From the NCBI GenBank assembly GCA_018136815.1, contig CM030939.1, forward strand, positions 899,108 to 963,107: a DNA stretch of 64,000 bases, in the 5' to 3' direction. The stretch comes from Isochrysis galbana (lineage: Eukaryota > Haptophyta > Isochrysidales > Isochrysidaceae). Made by a program: the position numbers and the translations under genes. A model generated the notes under the pieces. The model searched no databases. It saw only the letters and a program-made list of their open reading frames with translations, and had not been told where the DNA came from. Positions 20,524-29,938 of this stretch are shown one piece after another; position 1 is the first letter of the stretch, and each line of letters begins with the position of its first letter.

Positions 20524-22035
20524 CTAGGGAGTAGCTGGACGGGAAACAACGGGGTCGGAAGAAACTTCACTAGATTCCCTCCCCCTCTCATAACGATGAA
20601 GAGCCGACCACGGCTCGTAGGCGGTAGCCTCGGTTGAACTTAGTGAAGGCCGGTCCAATAGGCTGCGCCGCGCGCAAGCGAGTAGCTCCAACGCGGACAG
20701 TTTCTTCGTCGATGCCTGGTCTCCCTGTTGGCTCAAATATCGAAGAAGAACAGGCATCCAATGGATCGCCATCGCTCCAGCTACGCCGACGTAGGTGCGG
20801 CTGCGGAGAGCGCCACGGTGCGGTGAAGGAGAGAGGTTAGCCATGGCCGACTCACGGCCATCCACGACGCAGGTTGGCTGGAGGGGCGGCAGCCCTTTGG
20901 TGAGGTACAACCCCGTGGCTTTCTGGTGTCCAGTGCCGTGCTCCCAGGGTTGGACGACTTGGGTCGGGGTCAACCCCCCGACTAAACGGCGAGCTTCCGC
21001 ATGCATCCGAGGGTTTTCAACCGCTACAAACGGAGCAGTGGCGGAGGCCATTGACTTGAAGACGCGGGCGGCCGACTCAAGAGCGGCACGACGTCCGGGT
21101 TCTTGTGAAAGCCATTGGCTACTGACGGCGGAGAGGTACGTGCAGGGCGGGTGGGCGATGACCAGGTCCCAACCTAGGTTTTGGACATGAAGCGCGTCGC
21201 CTTGGAAGTGGGGCACGTAATCAATCTCGGAAGGATACAAATCGCACGTAGCCACATCAGCTCCGGCGAGTAGGAACATCGAGGAGACGACGCCGCTCGT
21301 CTCGCCGACGACGAGAACGCGTGGTGCGTGACAGCCAGACGTCAGCCCGTCTTGGACTCGTTGATTCATCTTCGTGAGCTCGGCGCAAAGCTCATCGAAG
21401 TGCTTGGGTAGCGCGGCGGCAGGCGAGGCTAGGGTGCCATTGCGAGGCCGGCGAAGTTCTTGGGCTGCCTCCGTCAGGTGCCGAGGCAATACCACCGCAG
21501 AGCCGCTCGCTCGTGCACGAAGAGAGGCGAGAGCGTGGAGAGCGGGTGACGGGGTATCATCGCGGGTGCCGACATCGGAGTTGTTTTGAGAGGAATCGAA
21601 GGACTGGATCGCGGACGCATTGATCGCTGCCACGCGCATGATGGCGTTGGCAGTGGTATCGAGAGGCAGGCTGTGCTTGGAGGCTGCAACCGGTGGCCGC
21701 GGCGACGTAGGACGAATGAAAGAAGACTCGGATATCGACGACGTGGAAACGGGCTCGGAGGACGGGATCGACGACCAAGCTCGGAGAGGTGGGCCGAACG
21801 GTTCGAGAATAGAAGAGGAAGAGACGGGCTCATGACGCGGGGACAATGAAGATTTTTCAAGGAAAGAACTCGACGTGACGACCGGAGCCGAAGGCGCGAG
21901 CGAAGATTTTGTGCTTGTCAGAGCAAGGCTGCTCTCACTCTTGGAGACTGCCTGCGAGGGCGCGCCGGCAGCTAGCGCGGAATGCAGTTCTTGCGGGGAG
22001 CTCATGGAGCTTTCCTCGGGGATGACTACGGGCAT
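20524..22035 (-). CDS. Gypsy family A ORF1 with phage-type DNA methyltransferase-like domain
   Basis: The start (MPVVIPEESSMSS) matches the ORF1 start at 10483. Counting residues from an in-frame upstream Met at 22056, residues 1-245 are Ser/Pro/Ala-rich and low complexity. Residues ~246-440 form a SAM-methyltransferase-like domain: VLVVGETSGVVSSMF (glycine loop), TCDLYPSEID, DLVIAHPPCTYLS (PPC, the position of the catalytic Cys in C5 enzymes), APFVAVENPRMH (ENP) and QKATGLYLTKGLPPLQPT. The last motif is RSRTYVGVAGAMAIHW. This set matches stand-alone phage and bacterial cytosine methyltransferase-like proteins. I see no capsid motif or zinc knuckle. It sits between the leader and pol of one LTR element, about 190 nt upstream of the pol start. 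A role in protecting or marking element DNA is inference. Confidence 0.75.
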   Translation of the reverse strand: MPVVIPEESSMSSPQELHSALAAGAPSQAVSKSESSLALTSTKSSLAPSAPVVTSSSFLEKSSLSPRHEPVSSSSILEPFGPPLRAWSSIPSSEPVSTSSISESSFIRPTSPRPPVAASKHSLPLDTTANAIMRVAAINASAIQSFDSSQNNSDVGTRDDTPSPALHALASLRARASGSAVVLPRHLTEAAQELRRPRNGTLASPAAALPKHFDELCAELTKMNQRVQDGLTSGCHAPRVLVVGETSGVVSSMFLLAGADVATCDLYPSEIDYVPHFQGDALHVQNLGWDLVIAHPPCTYLSAVSSQWLSQEPGRRAALESAARVFKSMASATAPFVAVENPRMHAEARRLVGGLTPTQVVQPWEHGTGHQKATGLYLTKGLPPLQPTCVVDGRESAMANLSPSPHRGALRSRTYVGVAGAMAIHWMPVLLRYLSQQGDQASTKKLSALELLACARRSLLDRPSLSSTEATAYEPWSALHRYERGRESSEVSSDPVVSRPATP

Positions 22036-23312
22036 GGTGATCGACGCACGACGCACGACGCACGGAGGGCGCGGAAGTGCGGAAGGAGGCTTGAGGGAGG
22101 TGGTGGCAGGCGACTGGGGGTGGCTCAGGCGCGTGCTTGGCTTGTATTGACTCGTTGACTCGGGGTATAGACTCGGGAACTCGGGGGGGACTCGCTTGGG
22201 AACACGGAGGGACTCGACGAAGTTGCTACAAAAACACTCACTAGAAATCCAAAAACCAAAGTCCTTGGGCTCAGAAAACTAACGTAAACACTCCGGAATC
22301 ATACGATAAACAAACCCCTCCCGCGCGGCGAAGGCTGAGGTCGCGATCGATCGCCATGCGCGAAGAAATACGGAACGAGAGCGCATAACTACGCAAACGA
22401 AGGGTTCGGACTATCGTTAAAGCGAAACTCGTCCGCTTAAGCCAACGCGGAGGGTCGAGGAGAGATCCAAACTCGCGCGGGGGAAGAAGGCGATGTGCGG
22501 AGAGACCTTCTAGACAAGAGACGAGCAAAGGGCGACGAAACAAGACGCGAGACGCGAGGCGCGTGCCATTCGTTCTACCTTTCTTTTACCGAAACCACGG
22601 CGAAACTAACGTTAAACGTCGGTGCCCCCTCCGCGAGAATCGCGAAGAAGAACGGACGAGATGAAGGCAATCATCGAAGGAATCGCGAGAGGAATCGAAG
22701 CGAAGGGGGGGGGGAATAACGCGCGCGGGGGGGAACGAACGACGGCCGGAGGAAACGAACCGCGCACGGAGGAGAAGACCTCGCGCGGGGGGGGGATAAT
22801 ATAACGGCCGGAAGCGACGGATGGCACGCCGAGGGAAAGAACCTGCCGCGGGGGGGGGCGAGGGACCGAGGGCACGGCGGGGCAGCGTGGGAGGGCGCGA
22901 GGCCGATCTCGGAACGAGATCGCGTCCTTTCCCTCGCGGAGCGCGGAGAGACCCCCCACGAGATATCTTGGGACCGGAGAATGTTTTGGACGAATCTTCC
23001 TACCGTCGGCCGAGGAGAGGCGGACGGAGAGAGAGAGAGAGAGTCTCGCAGAGCGACTGCAGAACGAGAAGTCGAAGTCATGCCGGTTTATTACCTTAAA
23101 CGAGCCAACAATTATAGTAACAGCAAAAACAAAATTCGAATCGCAAATTTCGAGATCAAAATCGGCAAACCTGGACTTGAGACCATGGGGAATCCGAATC
23201 TGTGTGTCTTGTGCGTCAGTGGCAACACGGGGAACTGTTCAATTGTAATTGTGAGCGCGCACCTTACACGAATATTCATGCCTACAGCCTTCAGATGGGC
23301 AGGAATACAACA
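22036..23312 (-). mobile_element. Gypsy family A 5' LTR and leader
   Basis: On the minus strand the LTR starts TGTTGTATTCC at 23312. It contains the same blocks as 9195-10480 in inverted orientation at high identity, down to the ORF1 ATG at 22035. This defines the 5' end of the element that contains the methyltransferase-like ORF. The LTR 3' boundary and primer-binding site are not resolved. Confidence 0.85.
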
Positions 23313-24155
23313 GAGCCGCGGATGGGAGGTGAGGCAAGCTGAGGCCGTGCATCGTGCATGGTCCTCGGGCGCCGACATGACGGGCGAAGCGGGGAGAGGA
23401 GAGAGCGAGTACTGGCGTGCCCGCCCTAGGCCCCCCTTCCTTGTTGCCCTTGTTTCTTTTTCTTACCCACCCCGCCCTGTTTACTCCCTTGAGGGTTCCC
23501 AGGCCCCTCCCCCGTGAATTCCTGTCTTTTCTCGCCACGCCTTCCGTCCCGATGTCCGACGCTCGTGCCCCTCTGCCCCGTGATGCTCCCGTGTGCTGCC
23601 CCATGTCATGTGCTGAGCCCTCGGTCGGCCCGCCAGCGGCAGCCCCGCCCCCGTCACCCGACGTCTCCCGGTTCCTCCCCGTCCCTCCCCACTCTCCTTG
23701 TCAATACAATTCCTTCTTATGATCCACAGCTCCACCCACACCACCACGGCTGCCAACAGTTCATTTCTGAATGCATGAACAACCTCAAATTACAGATCTT
23801 CGATTTGAGTATCTTGGGGTCCTCTTGAAATCACTTCTATTGCCGCTCCCTCTACTGGACTAGGGCTTAATGACCAAGGAGAGGTTATGCTGCACATCCC
23901 AGCCAGCCCGGCGGCAATGGATAGACCGTCATTGTCGTGGCGACACAAAATCGTTGCACAACGTGCAGCATGATGTCTCGCAGGCTCACATCTCAATCTC
24001 AAAAACGGACTTGTTGTTGTTCGTCCTTGTTTGTCCTACGTGATCTGGTCAAGGAATTAATCGAGGTGGTACCCTTGTTCGTGCACCTCTGCGCCCCACG
24101 ACTCCCCAATCTTGCTGAGCAATGACTGGAGGCCTCGTCCAACGCTAGCTGGGCG
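23313..24155. other. GC-rich flank with an LTR- or leader-like segment
   Basis: 23430-23720 is C/T-rich and contains an ATG-initiated stretch (MSDARAPLPRDAP) similar in style to MSEDAP and MTEGAP at 28.8 and 38.9 kb, which suggests a further retroelement leader. No other gene is recognised. 23720-24155 holds nothing I can assign. Confidence 0.35.
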
Positions 24156-24159
24156 ATCC

Positions 24160-26150
24160 AAAGCATTTACCGCACCGGTGCTGGTTGTGTAGCCCCGGGT
24201 GAGAGTTCGAGGAGCCACCGGCTTCCGCCGTCGTTGGCATGGCGTGCGCAAGCGCATGCTAGCGCACCGAGCGCGGCAGCGTCGTCAGGTGACGGAGCGG
24301 CGGCGGCGCGCTGCGCGCATGGCAACTCATCGCAGAGCCACGCGCACAGCATCATCATTGTGGCGGTCGAGGCGGTGAGGTCGAGTCGGCGGAGCGCCGC
24401 CCAGAGCGCGCCTACGAGCCGCGGCACCAGCACTGTCACGCGCTCGCACAGGTGGCCCGCCACGCCGAGCAGTGCGGCAGCCGCCGCCGCACGCACGCCG
24501 TCGTCAGTGAGTGCGTCCACGAGCTGCGCCGCAGGCGCTGGCAGCAGCCCGGTAAGCAGGTCGGCCCGCGGGGCGAGCAAGTATTTGAGCGCGAGCAGCG
24601 CGCGCCATGCCGCGTCTCCCACATCGTCTCGACCTTATTGTGAGAGGCGTCCCCGCCACGTAAAGCGGCGGTCTCGGCAGCCATCGGCTGGGTGACCGTC
24701 GCGAGTGCCTGCGTGGTGCTGTCACGCACGGGCGCTCTCACGCCGTCACCCGCGACATCTAGAGCAGCCTGATGGCGCAGTCCTCTAGCCACTGAGCCTG
24801 CAGCTGCGCCGAGATGCAGCTGCACACGCCACCTACCGCGCCGGCCGTCCGCCTGTGCAAGCGGAGGAGGGAGCGCTGTCCGGCCGCCGTGCCGTGCCGT
24901 CACTCCCACCTTGGATGGAAGAGCGAGCAACGCAGCTCGGCGCATAGTGGCTTGGATGGCCACGCTTCCGACTTCATCCAGTCGGCCGGATCTGCCGCCT
25001 CCACCGGCTCGGTCGTCTGATGCTTGGCGTCGGGCGGCGCGCCGTCGCCTTCGGCCGGTCGTTTCGTTCCCGTTGCCGACTGGCGGTGCCGTGAGCGCCA
25101 CGATAGCACCGACGCCGCGCCTTGCGCACGCCTTGGCCTGCATAGGCAGAGGCAGCTTGAGTTCTGGGCGGCACACGGAGCACGGCGCACACGTAGCTTG
25201 GGTGAAGGCCAAGATCGCACCTGACGCCGCACTTGAGGTCTCGAGCGCTCGCGAAACCGCGTTGTCGCCAGCATGCCCGGCCCATGCGGCGGTGTGCCAA
25301 GAGCTCGCGGCGGCCGGCGCCGCGGCATTTGCCGCGTTCATCAAGGATCTCCTCCACGGTACCTGCACGCGCTCGTGAGGAGGGATCGGGGCAGGAGGGA
25401 GCGGGGCAGCGGCTGAGCGCGGCGACTAGCGCACCGCTGTCAGGCTCCAGCCCTCACCCGACCTCGATCCTCGGGTGCTGCATGCCCGCGGGGAGCTGGC
25501 GCTTCTGCCTGAGCCGCACGGAGCTCTGCGACTGCTGCCACTGCTCCATTGCCCTTGCTCTTCTCTGCCCGCATCCCCACCGCTGACCTCTCCCGGCACG
25601 AGCCTCCGCGTGCACCCTCAAGCGCCCTCGCCATGTTCTCCATGGCAAGCTGCTGCTGCAGCACCTTTCTCTGCCTGAGCAACCTCTCTCTCGCCGACCC
25701 GACCAGCTCATCGCCTTACTCAAACTCGACGCCCGACGAGGCGAGCAGGCGGTCTTTCCGCAGCCAACACTGTCCTAATCGAGAAGGAGGCAAAGGAGAG
25801 CCAGGCGCCAGCGGCATCAGCGCGTGCTGCGTGCTCCGCCTCCTCCCTCCTCCTCCCCCGCCGTCTATGGAGACCTAGTGTAGTCACCTCCTCCGCCGCC
25901 TATGGAGACCCAGTGTAGTCCTGCAGCAACCTCTGCGAGAGCGAGAGCCGCCGTCCGCTGCTCACTCCACTCGAGGGAGAAGAGGGGACGGAGAAGGCGA
26001 GGGAGCAGCGTGTGGAGCTCGCGCGGGTGGGCGCGCTGCAGCTCGCCCAGCTGTCGCGCCGCGGCAACCCTCGAGGCCTCCGAGAAGCATTTCGAGAAGC
26101 TTCTCGAGCCGCGGCGGCGAAGCCATCGACTCATCTTCACCGCGAGGGGA
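24160..26150 (-). pseudogene. BTAF1/MOT1-like HEAT-repeat protein, broken
   Basis: Near 26140 the N-terminus reads PPRLEKLLEML and, after a frame change, EASRVAAARQLGELQRAHPR, the conserved start of TBP-associated factor 172 (BTAF1/MOT1). A basic-acidic stretch LLRQRKVLQQQLAMENMA (about 25650) fits the next region. Further left are QAQWLEDCAIRLL, DGVRAPVRDSTTQALATV, VETMWETRHGA and ALLALKYLLAPRADLLTGLL, all typical of MOT1 HEAT repeats (WLED..IRLL; VRET; RHGxLLxxKY). MOT1 is a Swi2/Snf2 ATPase that strips TBP from DNA; the ATPase part is absent. The segments sit in different frames with an in-frame stop after IRLL and missing sequence. Some gaps may be introns, but I count several frame breaks and read it as a decayed partial copy. 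Confidence 0.65.
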
Positions 26151-26411
26151 GGAGAGGAGAGGGACGCAAGAGGACAAGAGAGAGAGACATGAAGAAGAGA
26201 GGATATAGTAAGAGCAGATGTTAGAAATATTAAAGTACAGGCGTGAAGAGAACAGAGAGGAGGAGGACGCCGAGGGGGATGTTTTGACTAAATAAACAGA
26301 AGCACAGCAGGAGTTTTCTCGTACTCCGGTTTACACCAGTAAAACCAGGAACTCTGACGTGGAGTAGGGTACGAGTGCGCCGAGGTGGGAAGGCTCGTGC
26401 TGTGGCGCACG

Positions 26412-28286
26412 ATGCGCGAGATGTCGGCTTCCTCACCAGCGGCTGCGGTGGCGGCGGCGGCAGCGGCAGCGATGTCTACCTCTCGTTGTGCCGTGCATCT
26501 GCTCAGTCCGCTCAATCTGAGCTACGGCCGGGGTGCCGTTCTCTCGCATGTGGCACCCAATTGGCCGGCCAACCCATACTCGGCTGAGCTGTGGCTTCAG
26601 CGCTACCTGTCTGATGGCCATCCATGGCTCGTGGACAAGGGGGACGGAGCGGATGTGGTGCTGTTGCTCACCAACCTTACCGCCAGCTGCCTCCGGAGAC
26701 GTATATTTGCGGTCGCACAGGCCTGGGACGAGATCATTTCAAGGCACCACGCAGGCGCCAACTCAGAGGTACCAGAGGTGCAAGCTCAAGTCTTCGGAAA
26801 GGGCACCCGACGCAAGCAGAAGGATGCGTCTCGTCATGGGGAAACAGAACTCGAGCATGTTTGGCCTGCTTGGCCCGTGGACAACAGGGCTACTGTCGCC
26901 GTGACGTACACCTGCGACTTGTCTCCTCCTACATGGCAGGCATCCACCGTGGACGCCGATGGCCTCATGATCCTTCGTTGGAACAAGCAGTCTGCCAACA
27001 GCGTGGTCATACCCGCATGCATGAACGATGAGGCGGCCGGTGGTAGATTTGGTGGCGGAGGATGGCTCACTGGCCTCTTCCCGCCACCCAGCATCTTACC
27101 CTACCACCAGCGACGTCTTGTCTTTTTCGGAGGACACACGCCAAAATTGCACATCTCAGCGTTTCGCTTCATGTTGTGGGTTGCCCTTCGCAAAGCGCAA
27201 GTGCATGGTTTTGACTCTGCCATCACGATTTACTCGGCAACCATGAATTGTACCATCAATGCATACGAGATCTGCACCGATCCAGACGCCATCGAGAACA
27301 ACTACGAGAACTTCTGCAAACCATATTGCCGCATACAGAGGAAGTGTGCTGCATCTCCTTCCGCTCTCCGCCGAACATGCCAAAGCTTGAAGTCATACGA
27401 TGTGGACTGGGATTTGATCAAGAACACACCCCCTGCCTCCAAGGGGATGGCCCCTCGTATGTCTGTCGCTCAATACTTGAATGTCACACTGAACCACCGG
27501 TTTTGCGTCATTTCGCCGGGCGACAATGTTGCCACGGGCAAGGTGAGCGAGTCTGTCCTGGTTGGAGCCGCTGGCGGATGCCTTCCATTACTCCTGCTGC
27601 CAGACACGCCCTATGGTGGCGTGACGTATCAGGCTCGCCGCAAACATAGCAAATTCGGTCCGCCCGCTGGCTACGCCGCCCCACACGCCAAAGACCGTGA
27701 GGGAGCTCTCGCGCACCGACACAACGCCGATGAGCCGCTTTATGATCGGTGGTTGGCTCTTGATTCACAAACGCGCGAGATTGTAGGTTACTCGCAATGG
27801 GCGTGGCTCCACCGGTCAATGACGCTCATGCTTCCGTACACGCGATGGCTCGATTACTGCGCGTTCGCCTTGATCCTTCCCACATCGGTTGCACTCGACC
27901 ATACCGGAGGGGTGCTACATATTCTTGACGAGATTGACGACGAGAAACTCCGTCAAATGGCTGAGGCTCCCAAGGCAGCACGTCCAGCCTTTATCTATGC
28001 TGCTAAGCGCAAAGTCTCAGCACACGATGCCAACGGTGAAGAGAGCGGCGCGCTCGCTGCACAAGACTTCATACTCGCAGAGATGTGCCATGTTGCGTCA
28101 CACAATAAACGCCACAACATTTCGACCAACCAATTCAGTTCATCGCGGAAACATCCTACAGTTACGAGGCAGCATTGGCCGCAGGGCCCCGAAGAATGGC
28201 CGATTTTGCAAGCGACAAGACTTAGTGAGTGCCTAGTTGTGCCCCGCCACATGGAAGCTCGGCAAAATGGAGATCGTAGACTTTAA
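26412..28286 (+). CDS. Exostosin-like glycosyltransferase (GT47-type), intact
   Basis: A single open frame of about 624 codons begins at the first in-frame ATG. The family signatures are the middle block RRLVFFGGHTPKLHIS and the nucleotide-sugar-binding block FCVISPGDNVATGKVSESVL followed by GAAGGCLPLLLLP. A Cys-rich insertion (C-x6-C, CKPYCRIQRKC) lies between them. GT47 enzymes build glycans in the Golgi lumen. The N-terminus is Ala-rich and shows no clear membrane anchor, so anchoring may depend on an upstream exon. The 3' flank (28287-28550) has no gene. It is the only glycosyltransferase in the window without a visible frame break. Confidence 0.75.
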   Translation: MREMSASSPAAAVAAAAAAAMSTSRCAVHLLSPLNLSYGRGAVLSHVAPNWPANPYSAELWLQRYLSDGHPWLVDKGDGADVVLLLTNLTASCLRRRIFAVAQAWDEIISRHHAGANSEVPEVQAQVFGKGTRRKQKDASRHGETELEHVWPAWPVDNRATVAVTYTCDLSPPTWQASTVDADGLMILRWNKQSANSVVIPACMNDEAAGGRFGGGGWLTGLFPPPSILPYHQRRLVFFGGHTPKLHISAFRFMLWVALRKAQVHGFDSAITIYSATMNCTINAYEICTDPDAIENNYENFCKPYCRIQRKCAASPSALRRTCQSLKSYDVDWDLIKNTPPASKGMAPRMSVAQYLNVTLNHRFCVISPGDNVATGKVSESVLVGAAGGCLPLLLLPDTPYGGVTYQARRKHSKFGPPAGYAAPHAKDREGALAHRHNADEPLYDRWLALDSQTREIVGYSQWAWLHRSMTLMLPYTRWLDYCAFALILPTSVALDHTGGVLHILDEIDDEKLRQMAEAPKAARPAFIYAAKRKVSAHDANGEESGALAAQDFILAEMCHVASHNKRHNISTNQFSSSRKHPTVTRQHWPQGPEEWPILQATRLSECLVVPRHMEARQNGDRRL

Positions 28287-28550
28287 CCGCCAAATTAAGC
28301 ATCGTGCAATTAACTCCTTACTGCCGAAGCGTCAAAATTGGCGTTTCCGCCTCGAAAAGTCTCAATTGCTCCAGCCCCCCAGCTCTCAGGGGTGTTGCGG
28401 GTAAAGGGAGGGGCCTTGTATACTTCCCCCTCGTATGTTCCGTTTTTAGGTCTTCCCGCGCGACTCCCTCTCCATCGCCGCGCCCCAGTTCCCTTGTGCT
28501 CCCCACATCGCCCCGAATCGGTCCGTCCCCCCCCTCCTCTCCCCTCCCCG

Positions 28551-28935
28551 GCTCCCCCACGGAAGCCCTCTCCCCTTCTCCCTTCCCGTCTCTCCCCGAG
28601 TGCTTCCTTGAGTTTCCGGCCCCCTTTTGTCTATTTCTTTCCCGCGCGATTCCCCTGTCCCGCGCGATTCCCCTTCCCCCCGCGCGTGGCGTTTTCCCTC
28701 GGTGTCTTCCGTACGCTCCGCGCCATCGCTCGAGCGCCCTTCGTGCCCTTCCTGTCTGTTCTCGTCCCCGCCCTCGTGCCTCAGTGCTCCGTGATGTCCG
28801 AGGACGCGCCCACGCCATCCGTCCCGTCTCCGCGTGTTCCCCCTGTTCCCCATCGCTCGCTCTCCATCCATGCCCCATGTGGGCCAAGCATCTCATGTCA
28901 TGTCTCATCTCTCACTCACACCCAGCTAACGCACA
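28551..28935 (+). repeat. Retroelement leader-like repeat B, copy 1
   Basis: About 385 bp, matching 38700-39110 in inverted orientation. Both contain an ATG-led stretch (MSEDAPTPSVPSPR here, MTEGAPTSSVLSPR there). Here it is joined directly to LINE RT sequence at about 28936. It may be the 5' region of an unidentified retroelement. Confidence 0.65.
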
Positions 28936-29595
28936 CACGTGCGCTTCAAGCGATATGGATAATCAGGTACCTAAATCCGTCATCGGCGGACTGGAAAACA
29001 GCCCTTGACCAATGGTTTAGTCGCACCCCTTTGGGGAGGGCGGCGGTCTTCTCAAAAGTCGATGCGCGAAGCCTTACGGTCAGCATTCGGGGAAACAACA
29101 CGCTTCTGGCCTTTTGGAAGCAGGCACTCGAAAATTTCAGACGGGGTCAACTCCTTCGGGAAACAAACACCCGGGAAGGGACCCAGGGCTCCCCTATATG
29201 GCATAATCTTTTTCACAAGGCTCCATCGGTCCACGTACCATTCACATAGGGCCAAATGGGAATCTCTACAGACGGTTATAGTTCATAATACTATCAACCC
29301 GGATACGGGGGACACATACTCCGCGGACGAATGTGCGGCATTCTTACCGGACGGAGAACGGTGGATACGCCATAGAGGCAATTACATATCGGTAGGCCCT
29401 TTTCTCAAGTCGTGGGAAAAGATATCCGAATGGTCTAGAGCAAGACTTCTAGAAGCCATTTCTGACTATATGGACCTTCTTAGAAAGCAAGCGGCATCTC
29501 CACCCCCCGCTCCGGAGGAGCATGAGTCAGCCCCTCAAGAAGACCTAGACGCACACGATTTAGGAGACATTCTTGTGGACAAAGATCATAATTAA
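28936..29595 (+). pseudogene. LINE ORF2 C-terminal fragment, frameshifted
   Basis: TRALQAIWIIRYLNPSSADW, PLGRAAVFSKVDARSL and FWKQALENFRRG match the RT C-terminus at 3860-4080. A frame change at about 29150 leads to GPRAPLYGIIFFTRLHR, INPDTGDTYSADECAAF, RWIRHRGNYISVGPFLKSWE and an acidic end, stopping at 29593-29595. This supplies the C-terminal part missing from the copy at 2684. Confidence 0.8.
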
Positions 29596-29630
29596 TATTT
29601 GAGCCGGAAGGGCGACTACCACGATGTTAA

Positions 29631-29938
29631 GCTCAACGTAATGGGAGAATCCCATATCCACGAGCGCCATCGAAACGACTTTTGATTGCCCTCGCGGTGG
29701 TCGTCGCCACCGTGGTCGCCGCCATCGTCGTGGCGTTGGTACTCACGAAGAAGCAGCCAGACAGATGTAAGGATGTGGATGGAGAGTGTGCAAACGATGG
29801 AGACTGTTGTCACGATCTCGTGTGTTCCGGCCAAAAGTGCCGTACGGTCCCACCGTGTATCGAGAAAAGGGGGGCGTGCAGTTATGGCGACGAGTGCTGT
29901 GAAGGACTTGAGTGCAATGACAATGGAGTGTGTGACAC
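29631..29938 (+). CDS. Membrane-anchored protein with two cystine-knot-like repeats, truncated
   Basis: The frame is open from a stop at 29628 and has no ATG, so an upstream exon is likely. Basic residues (SKR) precede one helix, LLIALAVVVATVVAAIVVAL, typical of a signal anchor. Two repeats follow, each C-x6-C-x5-CC-x4-C-x4-C: DRCKDVDGECANDGDCC.. and CIEKRGACSYGDECC.. This spacing is that of inhibitor-cystine-knot (knottin) domains, found in protease inhibitors, channel-blocking peptides and extracellular adhesion modules. The C-terminus is lost where a retroelement begins at about 29938. Nothing points to one role; a toxin function should not be assumed. Confidence 0.6.

Noticed and set aside
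20328..20640. Basic, Arg/Thr-rich frame upstream of family A pol as a nucleocapsid
   Set aside because: No CCHC zinc knuckle, and the frame differs from both neighbouring ORFs; probably a shadow frame.
29631..29938. Calling the cystine-knot protein a toxin
   Set aside because: The spacing alone is shared by inhibitors, adhesion modules and other secreted proteins, and the membrane anchor argues against a simple secreted toxin.
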